DNA from: Humibacillus sp. DSM 29435
GTDB taxonomy: Bacteria; Actinomycetota; Actinomycetes; Actinomycetales; Dermatophilaceae
Assembly: GCF_001758225.1 (NCBI RefSeq)
Contig: NZ_MAST01000009.1
Location: forward strand, 124,001 to 188,000
Length of the DNA: 64,000 nt
Direction: 5' to 3'
The first letter of the stretch is position 1. Every line of letters begins with the position of its first letter. Below the pieces are notes generated by a model. It searched no databases. It had not been told where the DNA came from and worked only from the letters and a program-made list of their open reading frames with translations. The translations under genes and the position numbers were made by a program. Below are positions 35,079 through 43,280 of this stretch, piece after piece.

Positions 35079-36134
35079 TCACGACGCTCGGCGACGCTCG
35101 AGAAGTCCCTTGACGTACTCCGCCTGACCGAGGTGCTTGATGGCATCGTCGAGCACCGACACGATGCGGATCGAGATGGTGACCGGCGGGTCCCATCGGT
35201 CGTCGATGACGGTGTCGTAGTCGTCGCCGGTGAGGGAGTCGAGGAACGTGACGGTGCGGTCGTGCACCTCCGACTGGTAGCCCGCGAACAGCGACGGATC
35301 GGCGATCGTGAAGGCGCCGACCTCCGCCGACGACATGCCGTAGCCGATCGACTTGCGGTCATAGGGCAGCGCGAAGCGCTCGGCCCAACCCTGTTCGTTC
35401 CACACCGGCTCGGTCTCGGCCAGGCCGGCGATCTGCAGGTCGGCCTGACGGGCCAGGTGCCAGAGCAGCCACGCGACGCTGTTGCCATCGCGGTCGGGGC
35501 GCCAGAGCAGCTCGTCGTTCGTGAGCCCGTCGACCACCGCGGGCACACCGTCGAGCACGCGACCGAAGCCGTCGAGCAACAGGGACTTGGCGGTGTCAGC
35601 GTGAGCGGAGGTCATGCCACCCAGCATGCCAACAGCCGGAGCGCCGGCAGCATCGCGGCGTCGTCCATCCTCGGCTGCGTCCACCGGTTCGCTTACTACC
35701 TCGGGCTCGTCGCCGGCGGCCCAGGTTCGCGCCAGGAGATAGGCCTGAGCAGGGTCGACGCCCAGGCCGACCAGGGCTCCCGAGACGACAGGGTCATCGA
35801 CCTTCACAATTCCCGCGAGCAGGTGCGCCGTGGTGACTCGCCCCTGGCCGAGCTCCAGAGAGGTTCGCAGCGCTAGCTCCATGGCCCTCTTGGCGTTCGC
35901 CGCAAAGGGGATGTGCCCCGAGGACGACCCCTTGCCGGGTGGCCCGGTGCCGAGCAGCCGGTCACGGACCTGCTCGAGCGAGACCCGCAGAACGGCTTGA
36001 GCCGGCTCTCCACTGGTGCGCAGTACGCCCAGCAGCAGGTGCTCTGCCCCAAGTTCGTGATCGCCCCGCAACCGCAGCTCTTCCTGCGCGTACACGACGG
36101 CTTCGCGTGCATCGTCGTCGAACCGGTCGAACAT
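35079..36134 (-). CDS. Clp N-domain / DinB-like (DUF664) fusion protein
   Basis: 351 residues in one uninterrupted frame from the ATG at 36134 (AGGGGAC ribosome-binding site). Residues 1-138 are a double Clp_N repeat (RFDDDAREAVVYAQEELRL, ELGAEHLLLGVL; then IPFAANAKRAMELALR, VTTAHLLAGIV), the domain by which ClpC binds adaptors and substrates. An acidic linker follows, and residues 174-351 form a DinB-like four-helix bundle (LLLDGFGRVLDGVPAVVDGL, SVAWLLWHLARQAD). No AAA+ domain is present. An ATG at residue 174 could let the DinB part be made alone. DinB proteins often bind metal and act as thiol transferases, so a function combining the two is open. Confidence 0.82.
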   Translation of the reverse strand: MFDRFDDDAREAVVYAQEELRLRGDHELGAEHLLLGVLRTSGEPAQAVLRVSLEQVRDRLLGTGPPGKGSSSGHIPFAANAKRAMELALRTSLELGQGRVTTAHLLAGIVKVDDPVVSGALVGLGVDPAQAYLLARTWAAGDEPEVVSEPVDAAEDGRRRDAAGAPAVGMLGGMTSAHADTAKSLLLDGFGRVLDGVPAVVDGLTNDELLWRPDRDGNSVAWLLWHLARQADLQIAGLAETEPVWNEQGWAERFALPYDRKSIGYGMSSAEVGAFTIADPSLFAGYQSEVHDRTVTFLDSLTGDDYDTVIDDRWDPPVTISIRIVSVLDDAIKHLGQAEYVKGLLERRRAS

Positions 36135-36449
36135 AACGTCCCCTGCCTTGCTGGTGTCGTCCACGCTACTCGGCTGATCGAGGTGGGCGCAGCATCGGAT
36201 CGCGTGGACCACGCCCGGGTAGTAGTCGCAGTGCCGTCGGAACCACGACTGCGGCGCAACCCAGGGCACGGCCCGCATTCGTCACGGCGCGGAGGAACCG
36301 GACTGGCCCGGGTGGCGCACGTATCGGCGGTGCGCCAACCGTGAGCGCGTGCGCACCCGGCACCGTGACCTGAGTTCCAGCCTCATCCTCTGGCCACCCC
36401 GTGACGGGCCCCGGGCGTTGGCTTCATCGGAAGCATCAGCGGTATGGGC
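36135..36449. other. Intergenic region, no gene seen
   Basis: 315 bp between the hemerythrin-type gene and the Clp_N fusion gene, both on the minus strand. It probably holds the promoter of the fusion gene; TAGCGT on the minus strand near 36165 is a possible -10. Short frames here look random. Confidence 0.4.
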
Positions 36450-37202
36450 TCAGTCGAGGTAGCGGAAGGTGCTGCGCTCGCGACGCTCGAACGCCCCGTG
36501 GGTGAGCCTCCAAATCGTGCGCCGGCCGGCGCCCGAGTGGGCGAGCACCTCCTGGCGTGTTGCCTCCGGCACGTCGTGCAGCATCCACGGCACCAGTGAC
36601 CGCACCTCACGCGGGGAGAGCGATCCCGTCACGTGCTCCTCCTCGATGGCGGTCCACTCCGCCGCCATCAGCACCTCCTGCACGATGGCCAACACCTCGA
36701 CCTCCTCGCGGTCGAGGTGGCGCCCCACGCTTGCCTTCGCCTCCTCGAGGTTGTCGGCCAGCGAGATCCGGCTGTCGACCTCCGGCGCCCGAAGGAGCCG
36801 CTCGAACCCCGCCGCACAGCGCCCCACCATCGCGTCGATCTCGGTGTGCTCGGCCGCCATGTCGTGCAGCACGGTAAGGGCGTCGGCGTCACTGCGTGCG
36901 AGCAGGGCGGGCCACAGGCCGGCATCCTCACCGCGGTGGTGGCGGTTCAGCACGGCGGCGAGCAGCGCCCACCTCTCGGAGAGGGCCCGCCAGGCTTCGC
37001 GGTCGCCGACCGGCGTGGCGTGCGCGGCAGACGCGAAGGCCGCCAGGTCTCGACGGAAACCGTGGTGCATCAGGTACGTCGTCGACAGGTCGACCGGGCC
37101 GGGATGAGCGGCCGCCTGACCGGGCAGCCGCAGCGGGGCAGGGGTCGCCGTGCGGTTGACGGGCCGCGCCGAACGGCCCGTCAGTGTCGGGTGTGCGCTC
37201 AT
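36450..37202 (-). CDS. Hemerythrin-like (HHE) domain protein
   Basis: 250 residues with a GGAGGAG ribosome-binding site. His and Glu ligands of a di-iron four-helix bundle appear as LMHHGFRRD, RHHRGEDAGLWP, AEHTEIDAM and RHLDREEVEVL. It probably binds oxygen or nitric oxide or serves as a redox sensor in the cytoplasm. The C-terminal about 80 residues (VPWMLHDVPEATRQEVLAHS) extend past the bundle and are shared by actinobacterial members. It is monocistronic as far as can be seen. Confidence 0.87.
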   Translation of the reverse strand: MSAHPTLTGRSARPVNRTATPAPLRLPGQAAAHPGPVDLSTTYLMHHGFRRDLAAFASAAHATPVGDREAWRALSERWALLAAVLNRHHRGEDAGLWPALLARSDADALTVLHDMAAEHTEIDAMVGRCAAGFERLLRAPEVDSRISLADNLEEAKASVGRHLDREEVEVLAIVQEVLMAAEWTAIEEEHVTGSLSPREVRSLVPWMLHDVPEATRQEVLAHSGAGRRTIWRLTHGAFERRERSTFRYLD

Positions 37203-37330
37203 GAGCGGCTCCTCCGTGGCCCGGTCCCGCCGAACGCGGGGTCAGAACCCAGTGGATGTCGCAGCCCCGTTGATACCTCACGGGGCGCGGCCCGGCAGCA
37301 GCACCACGCCCCGACCGAGTCGGCGGAAAC

Positions 37331-38203
37331 TCAGCGCAGGGTCTGGTCCTGCTCATCGACGGTGGCCGCACCGGTCATGATCGCGACGGCATCCTGCATG
37401 GTGTGGGTCTTGGGGCTGATCACTCCGGCGCTGCCGCCCAGCCGCTGGATGTGGATGCGGTCAGCGGTCTCGAAGACGTTGGGCATGTTGTGGCTGATCA
37501 GGATGACGCCGAGACCGCGGTCGCGCAGGTCACGCACCAGACGCAGCACCTGTGCGGTCTCGCGAACACCGAGCGCCGCCGTGGGCTCGTCGAGGATGAC
37601 CACCTTGCTGCCGAAGGCGCCGGTTCGCGCGACGGCCACGATCTGCCGCTGCCCACCCGAGAGGGTCTCGACGGCCTGGTCGATGTTCTGCAGCGTGGTG
37701 ATGCCGAGGTCGGCGATGTGCTCGCTCGCGTGCTTGCGCATGGCCTTGGTGTCGAGCATCCGCAGCACCGATCCGGCGAAGCCGGGGCGACGGATCTCAC
37801 GCGCGAGGTAGAGGTTGCTGGCGATGTCGAGCGCGGGCGCGACCGCCAACGTCTGGTAGACGGTCTCGATGCCGGCCACCCGGGCGTCCTGGGTGGCGCG
37901 GAAGCGGACGTCCTGGCCATCGACCTTGAGCGTGCCCTCGTCGGGGATCATGGCGCCCGACAGGCACTTGATCAGGGTCGACTTGCCGGCCCCGTTGTCG
38001 CCGATGACGGCCAGCACCTCGCCCGGGAACAGCCGGACGTCGACGCCGCGAAGACCGACCACCCGGCCGAACATCTTGACGAGACCGGTCGCCTCCAGCA
38101 CGGGGGTCTCAGTGGCCGACGTCGTTGTCGCACGGCCGGATCGATCGGGCTGGGTGGCCGAGGCATCGCTGCTCGTCGGCTCGGATGCTGCCGCGGTGCT
38201 CAT
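37331..38203 (-). CDS. frcA: Sugar ABC importer ATP-binding protein, FrcA-like
   Basis: 290 residues with a single ATPase domain. Walker A is GDNGAGKSTL, the signature is LSGGQRQIVAVAR, and Walker B is VVILDEPTAALG. Ribose-type importers usually have a fused double ATPase of about 500 residues; a single domain is the mark of the fructose FrcABC type. An Ala/Ser/Thr-rich N-terminal 35 residues is an extension. The ATG overlaps the permease stop (ATGA at 38200-38203). It is the last gene of the frcBCA-like operon. Confidence 0.85.
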   Translation of the reverse strand: MSTAAASEPTSSDASATQPDRSGRATTTSATETPVLEATGLVKMFGRVVGLRGVDVRLFPGEVLAVIGDNGAGKSTLIKCLSGAMIPDEGTLKVDGQDVRFRATQDARVAGIETVYQTLAVAPALDIASNLYLAREIRRPGFAGSVLRMLDTKAMRKHASEHIADLGITTLQNIDQAVETLSGGQRQIVAVARTGAFGSKVVILDEPTAALGVRETAQVLRLVRDLRDRGLGVILISHNMPNVFETADRIHIQRLGGSAGVISPKTHTMQDAVAIMTGAATVDEQDQTLR

Positions 38204-39228
38204 GCTTTGACCCTTCTGATCCACTGGTCGACCGACACGGCGAGAATGACGAGGATGCCGGTCGCCAGCACCTGGTAGTTCGGGTCGACCCCGGCGAGGG
38301 CGAGGCCGCTCTGGAACACCTGCACGATGAGGGCTCCGATCAGCGTGCCGACGACGAGGCCGCGACCTCCGAAGAGGCTCGTCCCGCCGATGACGACGGC
38401 GGTGATGCTGAGCAGGTTGTAGTTCAGGCCCGCGTTCGGGTCGGCGCCGCCGACTCGACCGCACACGATCCAGGCGGCGATCCCGACCGCGATCCCGGCC
38501 ACCACGTAGGCGCTGAGCCGCACCCGCTTCGTGTCGATGCCGGCGAGGTCGGAGGCTTCCGCGTCGTCACCGGTGGCGTAGAGGTGCCGGCCCCAGGCGG
38601 TGTAGCTCAGGGCGAACCCGACGACCAGGTAGAGCAACAGCATCAGCAGCACACCCCACGTGACACTGACGCTGCCGATCGAGATCGTCTTGCCGGTGAC
38701 CAGCAGGAAAGCGTCGGGGTCGAGCGTGACCGTCTGACCCTGGGCGTACAGCAACGAGATCGCGGTGAAGATCGAGAAGGTGCCCAACGTGACGATGAAG
38801 GGCGGCAGGTTGATCCGCGTGACGAGGATGCCGTTCAGCAGGCCCGTGAGGATCGCGACGACGATGCCGATCAGCAGGGCGATGAACCCGGGCACCCCCT
38901 GGTCGGCATTCAGCTTCGCCATCACCAGGGAGGCGAGCACCATGGCCATCCCGATCGACAGGTCGACGCCGGCTGTCAGGATGATCAGGGTCTGACCCAC
39001 GGCCAGTGCGCCCACGACCGCCATCTGCTGCACCATCAGCGACAGCGCCTCGGGTCGCAGGAAGTTGTCGGCGACGATGCCGAAGACGATCACGGCCAGC
39101 ACCAGCACGAGCAACGGGCTGAGGGCCGGGTTGCGGTGCAGGATGTGCTGCACGCGTTCGATCGGCGTGTGCTTCCGGCTGGCCAGCTGGTCAGCAGATG
39201 ACGGGCTCTCCGTGGCGGTGGGGCTCAT
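38200..39228 (-). CDS. frcC: Sugar ABC importer permease, FrcC/RbsC-like
   Basis: 342 residues, eight to ten membrane helices. QTLIILTAGVDLSIGMAMVL, GLLNGILVTRINLPPFIVTL and VIGGTSLFGGRGLVVGTLIG are hallmark segments of BPD_transp_2 permeases. ATG at 39228 follows GAAGGGAG. It transports the sugar handed over by the lipoprotein encoded 19 bp upstream. The sugar could be fructose, ribose or a related ketose; gene order and subunit type favour the FrcABC group. Confidence 0.9.
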   Translation of the reverse strand: MSPTATESPSSADQLASRKHTPIERVQHILHRNPALSPLLVLVLAVIVFGIVADNFLRPEALSLMVQQMAVVGALAVGQTLIILTAGVDLSIGMAMVLASLVMAKLNADQGVPGFIALLIGIVVAILTGLLNGILVTRINLPPFIVTLGTFSIFTAISLLYAQGQTVTLDPDAFLLVTGKTISIGSVSVTWGVLLMLLLYLVVGFALSYTAWGRHLYATGDDAEASDLAGIDTKRVRLSAYVVAGIAVGIAAWIVCGRVGGADPNAGLNYNLLSITAVVIGGTSLFGGRGLVVGTLIGALIVQVFQSGLALAGVDPNYQVLATGILVILAVSVDQWIRRVKA

Positions 39229-39247
39229 CGGAGGCTCCCTTCCTTCT

Positions 39248-40360
39248 TCACTTGGAGCCCCAGCACGTGGCCAGGGCCTCATCGGGGGTCTGGCTCTTCA
39301 GACCCGACACGGGATTCTTCACCACGAGGGCGGTGCCGGTGTCGAGGAAGTCTTTGCCGGCGGTGGCGGCCGGCGCGCCCTGGCCCAGGGCCCGTTTGAG
39401 CGTGGCCTGCACGCCGAGCGCCGCCATCTTTCCGGGGTACTGGGTGGCATCGGCGGCGAAGACACCACTCTTGACGTCACCGATGCCCTGGCAGCTTCCG
39501 TCGATGGTGAAGACGGGTGCCTGCTTCGCCTTGCCGGCCGCCGTCAGCGCCGCGTAGGCACCCCGGCCGGCCGGTTCGTTGATGGTGTAGACCACGTTGA
39601 TGTCGGGGTTGATCGACAGGCACCGCTCCATCGCCGTGCGGCCACCGTCGATGGCTCCCTGGGTGGGCAGGTGACAGACGATCTGGTAGTCGCCACCCGA
39701 GCCGCCCTTGTACTTGCCGGTCTTGGCCTCCTGGCCGTTGAGGTTGGGGTTGCCGGGGTCGATGCCCATCCCCTTGAGAAAGCCGTGGTCACGGTTGATG
39801 TCGACCGACACGACCTGGTCGTTGAACAGGTCGAGCATGGCGATGACGGCCTTCTTGCCCTTGAGGCTCGCCGCGGCGTACTGGCCGATCAGCTTCCCCG
39901 CCTGCTCGTTGTCGGTGGCGAAGGTGGTGTCGGCCGTGTTCTGCGGGTTGAGCGCGGTGTCGAGGGCCGCGACGAAGAGCCCTTCCGACTTCGCTTGGCG
40001 CAGAGCGGCGTTGACGGCGTCGCCGTTCGTCGTGATCAAGATGCCCTTGTCGCCGCGGGCGATCGCGGTGTAGATCGCGGTGATCTGGTTCTGGGTGTCA
40101 CCGTCGACGGTGCCGGCGGCGACCGAGAGTCGGACGCCCAACTTGTCCGCCTCCGCCTGCGCGTCGTCCTTCATCGCCACGAAGTACGGGTTCGTCTGGG
40201 TCTTGAGGATCAACGAGACGCCGATGCGGTTGTCGGACGAGGCGCACCCGGCCACCACGCCACCGGTCAGCAGCGCGACTCCAGCAGCCAGAAGAGACCG
40301 ACGAACGACCCTGCTCGCGGCGTGAGGTGTGACCCGACCGTGTCTGATACGAGCCTCCAT
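39248..40360 (-). CDS. frcB: Sugar-binding lipoprotein, FrcB-like (periplasmic-binding type 1)
   Basis: 370 residues. The signal peptide ends in a lipobox (GGVVAGCASS). IGVSLILKTQTNPYFVAMKD, GDKGILITTNGDAVNAAL and FVAALDTALNP follow the pattern of fructose-binding FrcB proteins. FVAALDTALNP includes the conserved Asp that contacts the sugar. It heads the importer operon and is divergent from a desulfurase-like gene across 113 bp. Substrate naming rests on pattern memory, not on a search. Confidence 0.85.
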   Translation of the reverse strand: MEARIRHGRVTPHAASRVVRRSLLAAGVALLTGGVVAGCASSDNRIGVSLILKTQTNPYFVAMKDDAQAEADKLGVRLSVAAGTVDGDTQNQITAIYTAIARGDKGILITTNGDAVNAALRQAKSEGLFVAALDTALNPQNTADTTFATDNEQAGKLIGQYAAASLKGKKAVIAMLDLFNDQVVSVDINRDHGFLKGMGIDPGNPNLNGQEAKTGKYKGGSGGDYQIVCHLPTQGAIDGGRTAMERCLSINPDINVVYTINEPAGRGAYAALTAAGKAKQAPVFTIDGSCQGIGDVKSGVFAADATQYPGKMAALGVQATLKRALGQGAPAATAGKDFLDTGTALVVKNPVSGLKSQTPDEALATCWGSK

Positions 40361-40473
40361 GTGATCATGACGCCGACTTCAAGGTGTTTGTGACGCTATT
40401 GCCCCGCTTCCAACGGTGTCAATCAATTCAGGGTCTTCCAACGCCTCCGCAACCAGGTTGAGACAATGGCGTC

Positions 40474-41694
40474 ATGGACTACGACGTCGAGACCGTTCGA
40501 TCGCACTTCCCCTCCCTGCGGGCCGGGGTCGCCCACTTCGACGGGCCCGGCGGCTCCCAGACCCCGGATGCCGTTGCCGCCGCCATGGCGGGCACGCTGA
40601 CCTCCTCGATCTCCAACCGTGGCACGGTGACCGAGTCGGAGCGCCGGGCCGACTCCGTCGTCAAGCAGGCCCGGGCCGCGATGGGTGACCTGTTGGCAGC
40701 CGACCCGGCTGGAGTGGTGTTCGGCCGGTCAGCCACCGAGCTGACCTTCCACCTCGCTCGCACCCTGTCTCGAGGATGGTCGACCGAAGACGAGGTCGTC
40801 GTCAGCCGCCTCGACCACGACGCCAACATCCGACCGTGGGTGATCGCGGCAGAAAGGGCGGGAGCGACGGTGCGCTGGGTCGAGTTCGACCCTGCCACAG
40901 GCGAGCTCGACCCTTCGGCCCTTGACGAGGTGGTCACCGACCACACCCGCCTGGTCGCCATCACCGGAGCCTCGAACCTCATCGGCACTCGACCCGAGCT
41001 GGCGGCCCTGGCGGAGATCGTGCACGAGGCGGGGGCACTGTTCTGGGTGGACGGCGTACACGCCAGCGCCCACGTGCTCACCGACCTCGAGGCGAGCGGA
41101 GCCGACTTCTGGGTGTGTTCGCCCTACAAGTTCCTCGGCCCACACCTGGGCGTGCTCGCCGCAGCGCCAGCCCTGCTCGAAGAGCTGCACCCCGACAAGC
41201 TGCTGCCCTCCTCGGATGCGGTTCCGGAGCGGTTCGAGCTCGGCACCCTTCCGTACGAGCTGCTCGCCGGCACGACGGCCGCCGTCGACTTCCTGGCCGG
41301 CCTCGCGGCATCCGAGGTGAATACCGCCACGCCGGAAGGTCGCCGGGCCCGTCTGGTGGCCTCTTTCGCGGCTCTCGAGCAGCACGAGGACGCCCTGCTG
41401 GAGCGGCTCGACGCCGAGCTGCGCTCCCTGCCAGGGGTGACCGTGCACAGCAACGCGAAGCGGCGAACCCCGACGCTGCTCTTCACCGCCGCAGGGCATG
41501 ACCCGCAGGAGATCCGCGGCGGCCTCGCGCAGCTCGGAGTCAATGCGCCCGCGGGGCACTTCTACGCCTGGGAGTGCAGCCACCATCTGGGGTTGGGATC
41601 CACCGGTGGCGTGCGGGTGGGCCTGGCGCCCTACACGAACGACGACGACATCGAGCGCCTCGTCACAGGGCTCCGGTCGATCATGACCGGTTGA
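40474..41694 (+). CDS. Cysteine desulfurase-like class V aminotransferase
   Basis: 406 residues. The PLP-binding lysine lies in CSPYKFLGPHLGVLA, and FGRSATELTFHLARTLSRGW and WVDGVHASAHV are class V fold segments. HFDGPGGSQTPDAVAAAMAG opens the desulfurase-like TIGR01976-type group. The catalytic-cysteine loop of true SufS/NifS enzymes is not evident, so it may act on another substrate. It stands alone, with no suf or isc partners nearby. Confidence 0.87.
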   Translation: MDYDVETVRSHFPSLRAGVAHFDGPGGSQTPDAVAAAMAGTLTSSISNRGTVTESERRADSVVKQARAAMGDLLAADPAGVVFGRSATELTFHLARTLSRGWSTEDEVVVSRLDHDANIRPWVIAAERAGATVRWVEFDPATGELDPSALDEVVTDHTRLVAITGASNLIGTRPELAALAEIVHEAGALFWVDGVHASAHVLTDLEASGADFWVCSPYKFLGPHLGVLAAAPALLEELHPDKLLPSSDAVPERFELGTLPYELLAGTTAAVDFLAGLAASEVNTATPEGRRARLVASFAALEQHEDALLERLDAELRSLPGVTVHSNAKRRTPTLLFTAAGHDPQEIRGGLAQLGVNAPAGHFYAWECSHHLGLGSTGGVRVGLAPYTNDDDIERLVTGLRSIMTG

Positions 41695-41966
41695 GCACAG
41701 CCCTTCCGCCTCGGCACTTGCTGCCCGGGCCGCTTGTGACGTGCCGACGTCGTTGACCCGGCCTCCCGCGAGGCAGGACAGTCGGAGTGCGGCTTCCGAC
41801 GACATCGTGGGCCTCGACCGGAGGAGCCGAAACCCGCCGACCGCGGGCTTTCACCATCTCGCCGTTTCATGGAACCTGATTGCCGCACTGACGAGTTGGG
41901 AGTACCGACGGCCATGGCCCACCTGTTCTCGGTGATCATCTGTCGTTCGACCCGGGGCGCGCCAGC

Positions 41967-42749
41967 GTGAACCGACCGGTCATCGTGGAGCTGGATGCCT
42001 GCGTTCACCAGATCGGAACCCGCACGGTCGGGCCGGCCTCGTTCCGCGTCGGCCCAGGAGTCGTGCACGGTCTCGTCGGGCGGCAGGGCAGCGGCAAGAC
42101 CACCCTGGTCAACCTGGTGACAGGACGGCTCAGACCGACGAGCGGCACCGTGCGCGTGTACGGCCGCCAGCCTCTGGCAGAGGGGGACGAACCCGAGACC
42201 GCCATCGGGTTCAGCCCGGACGAGGACCTCGTCGGCGCACTGTCGTCGACCGGCTACTGGAAGCTGCGCGCCACGGTTCTCGCCCGTCATGGCCGCGACG
42301 ACAGGGAAGCCCTCGACCGTGCGGCCGGGCTCGCCGCCCGTCTCGCGGCGGCCTTGTCGACGCCACTCGGCCGCGGCAGCAGTGGCGGCGCACGACGTGC
42401 CGCGCAGGTGGTGGCGGCGCTGATGCACGCACCGCCCCTCATCGTTCTCGACGAGCCGGCGGCGGGGCTCGACCCCGTCTCGGCGGTCACGCTGGGGCAG
42501 ATCCTCCGTGAGCACGCCGCCGCCGGGGCCGGCATCCTCGTCGCCACCCCCGACCTCGCTTGGGCCAGGCGGTTCACCCATACGGTCTCGGTCGTGAGCG
42601 CCGGCAGCGTTGCCGCAACACGTCCTTCGGCTCAGGCGCTCGGACCCACGCCGACGACCGTTGTGCACGATGGGTTCTGGGCCGCAGCCGAAGCCTTTGT
42701 GGATGAGCTCGACTCGCCCGAAGCAGATTCCGAGAGCCCTGCCGACTGA
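41967..42749 (+). CDS. Orphan ABC-type ATP-binding protein with divergent signature motif
   Basis: 260 residues with a GTG start. Walker A is GRQGSGKTTL and Walker B is PLIVLDEPAAGLDP. The signature is GSSGGARR in place of LSGGQ-R, and the Q-loop region is unusual (FSPDEDLVGAL). No permease is encoded within several genes, and the C-terminus is acidic (SPEADSESPAD). It could serve a distant permease or a non-transport role. Only GGGGCG before the start resembles a ribosome-binding site. Confidence 0.7.
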   Translation: MNRPVIVELDACVHQIGTRTVGPASFRVGPGVVHGLVGRQGSGKTTLVNLVTGRLRPTSGTVRVYGRQPLAEGDEPETAIGFSPDEDLVGALSSTGYWKLRATVLARHGRDDREALDRAAGLAARLAAALSTPLGRGSSGGARRAAQVVAALMHAPPLIVLDEPAAGLDPVSAVTLGQILREHAAAGAGILVATPDLAWARRFTHTVSVVSAGSVAATRPSAQALGPTPTTVVHDGFWAAAEAFVDELDSPEADSESPAD

Positions 42750-42792
42750 CGTCCACCCCCCCACGACGCCGGTCATTCGGCCGCAGAACGTG

Positions 42793-42826
42793 CCGAGGGG
42801 CCACGCAACCGTGCGTGGCCCCTCGG
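42793..42826. terminator. Perfect hairpin between the orphan ATPase and the secreted-peptide gene
   Basis: A 14-bp perfect stem (CCGAGGGGCCACGC and its complement) with a 6-nt loop, AACCGT. It lies after the plus-strand ATPase stop and after the minus-strand peptide stop, so it can end both transcripts. Confidence 0.72.
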
Positions 42827-42850
42827 TGGTGCCTCAGCTGCCGTCGCTCG

Positions 42851-42967
42851 TCACCAACACTCGATGCAGACCTTGTGCTTGCCGTTCGGTGTCGCCTCGG
42901 CCCCGGCCATTGGCGACACCAGCAGCCCCAGCAGTGCCAGCGAGACGACCGTCGTGAGTTTGCGCAT
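42851..42967 (-). CDS. 38-residue secreted peptide with Cys-x-x-Cys-Trp tail
   Basis: The ATG at 42967 follows AGGGGAG with 7 nt spacing, a near-ideal ribosome-binding site. Residues 1-25 form a clean signal peptide: MRK, a hydrophobic core (VVSLALLGLLVSPMAG) and a probable A-E-A cut. The mature peptide would be about 13 residues ending in KVCIECW. The gene is followed by a strong hairpin and is divergent from a LuxR-type regulator. I know no family for it. A secreted signal or bioactive peptide with a disulfide between the two cysteines is the simplest reading, as inference. Confidence 0.62.
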   Translation of the reverse strand: MRKLTTVVSLALLGLLVSPMAGAEATPNGKHKVCIECW

Positions 42968-43280
42968 TCGATTTCTCCCCTGTGCGTTGAGCCTGGTCCG
43001 GCTGCCCGGTGAGCGCCGGTGAGCACACCATCGCAGAGGGCCAACGGCGACAACAGAGGCAGAACCTGCCGTGGCAGCAAGTGCCTCTCCGGCCCTGTGT
43101 CGCCACGACCCACCCCCCAGCGCGGCGGGACTCGCTTGCTCGGCGAGAGGGTGCTCCAGCGACCGCGGGCTGTCGTTGCCTAGAGTGGCCACACCAGCCT
43201 TCTGTCGGGGGAGGACGATCGAACGCGTGCCCGGCGCCCGTTCTGGCGCTGCGACCACGCGGTTTCGGAAGGACAATCGG
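42968..43280. promoter_or_regulatory. Divergent promoter region between the secreted peptide and LuxR-type regulator
   Basis: 313 bp. On the peptide side, CCGGTGAGCG at 43006-43015 is repeated directly as CCGGTGAGCA at 43016-43025, about 40 bp before the peptide start, a spacing of one helical turn. On the regulator side, TAGAGT at 43181 is a possible -10 with no good -35. No other gene is visible. Confidence 0.45.

Noticed and set aside
41695-41966. Open frame 41741-41935 and GTTGACC in the gap before the orphan ATPase
   Set aside because: The frame has no ribosome-binding site or recognisable sequence, and no matching -10 follows the GTTGACC.
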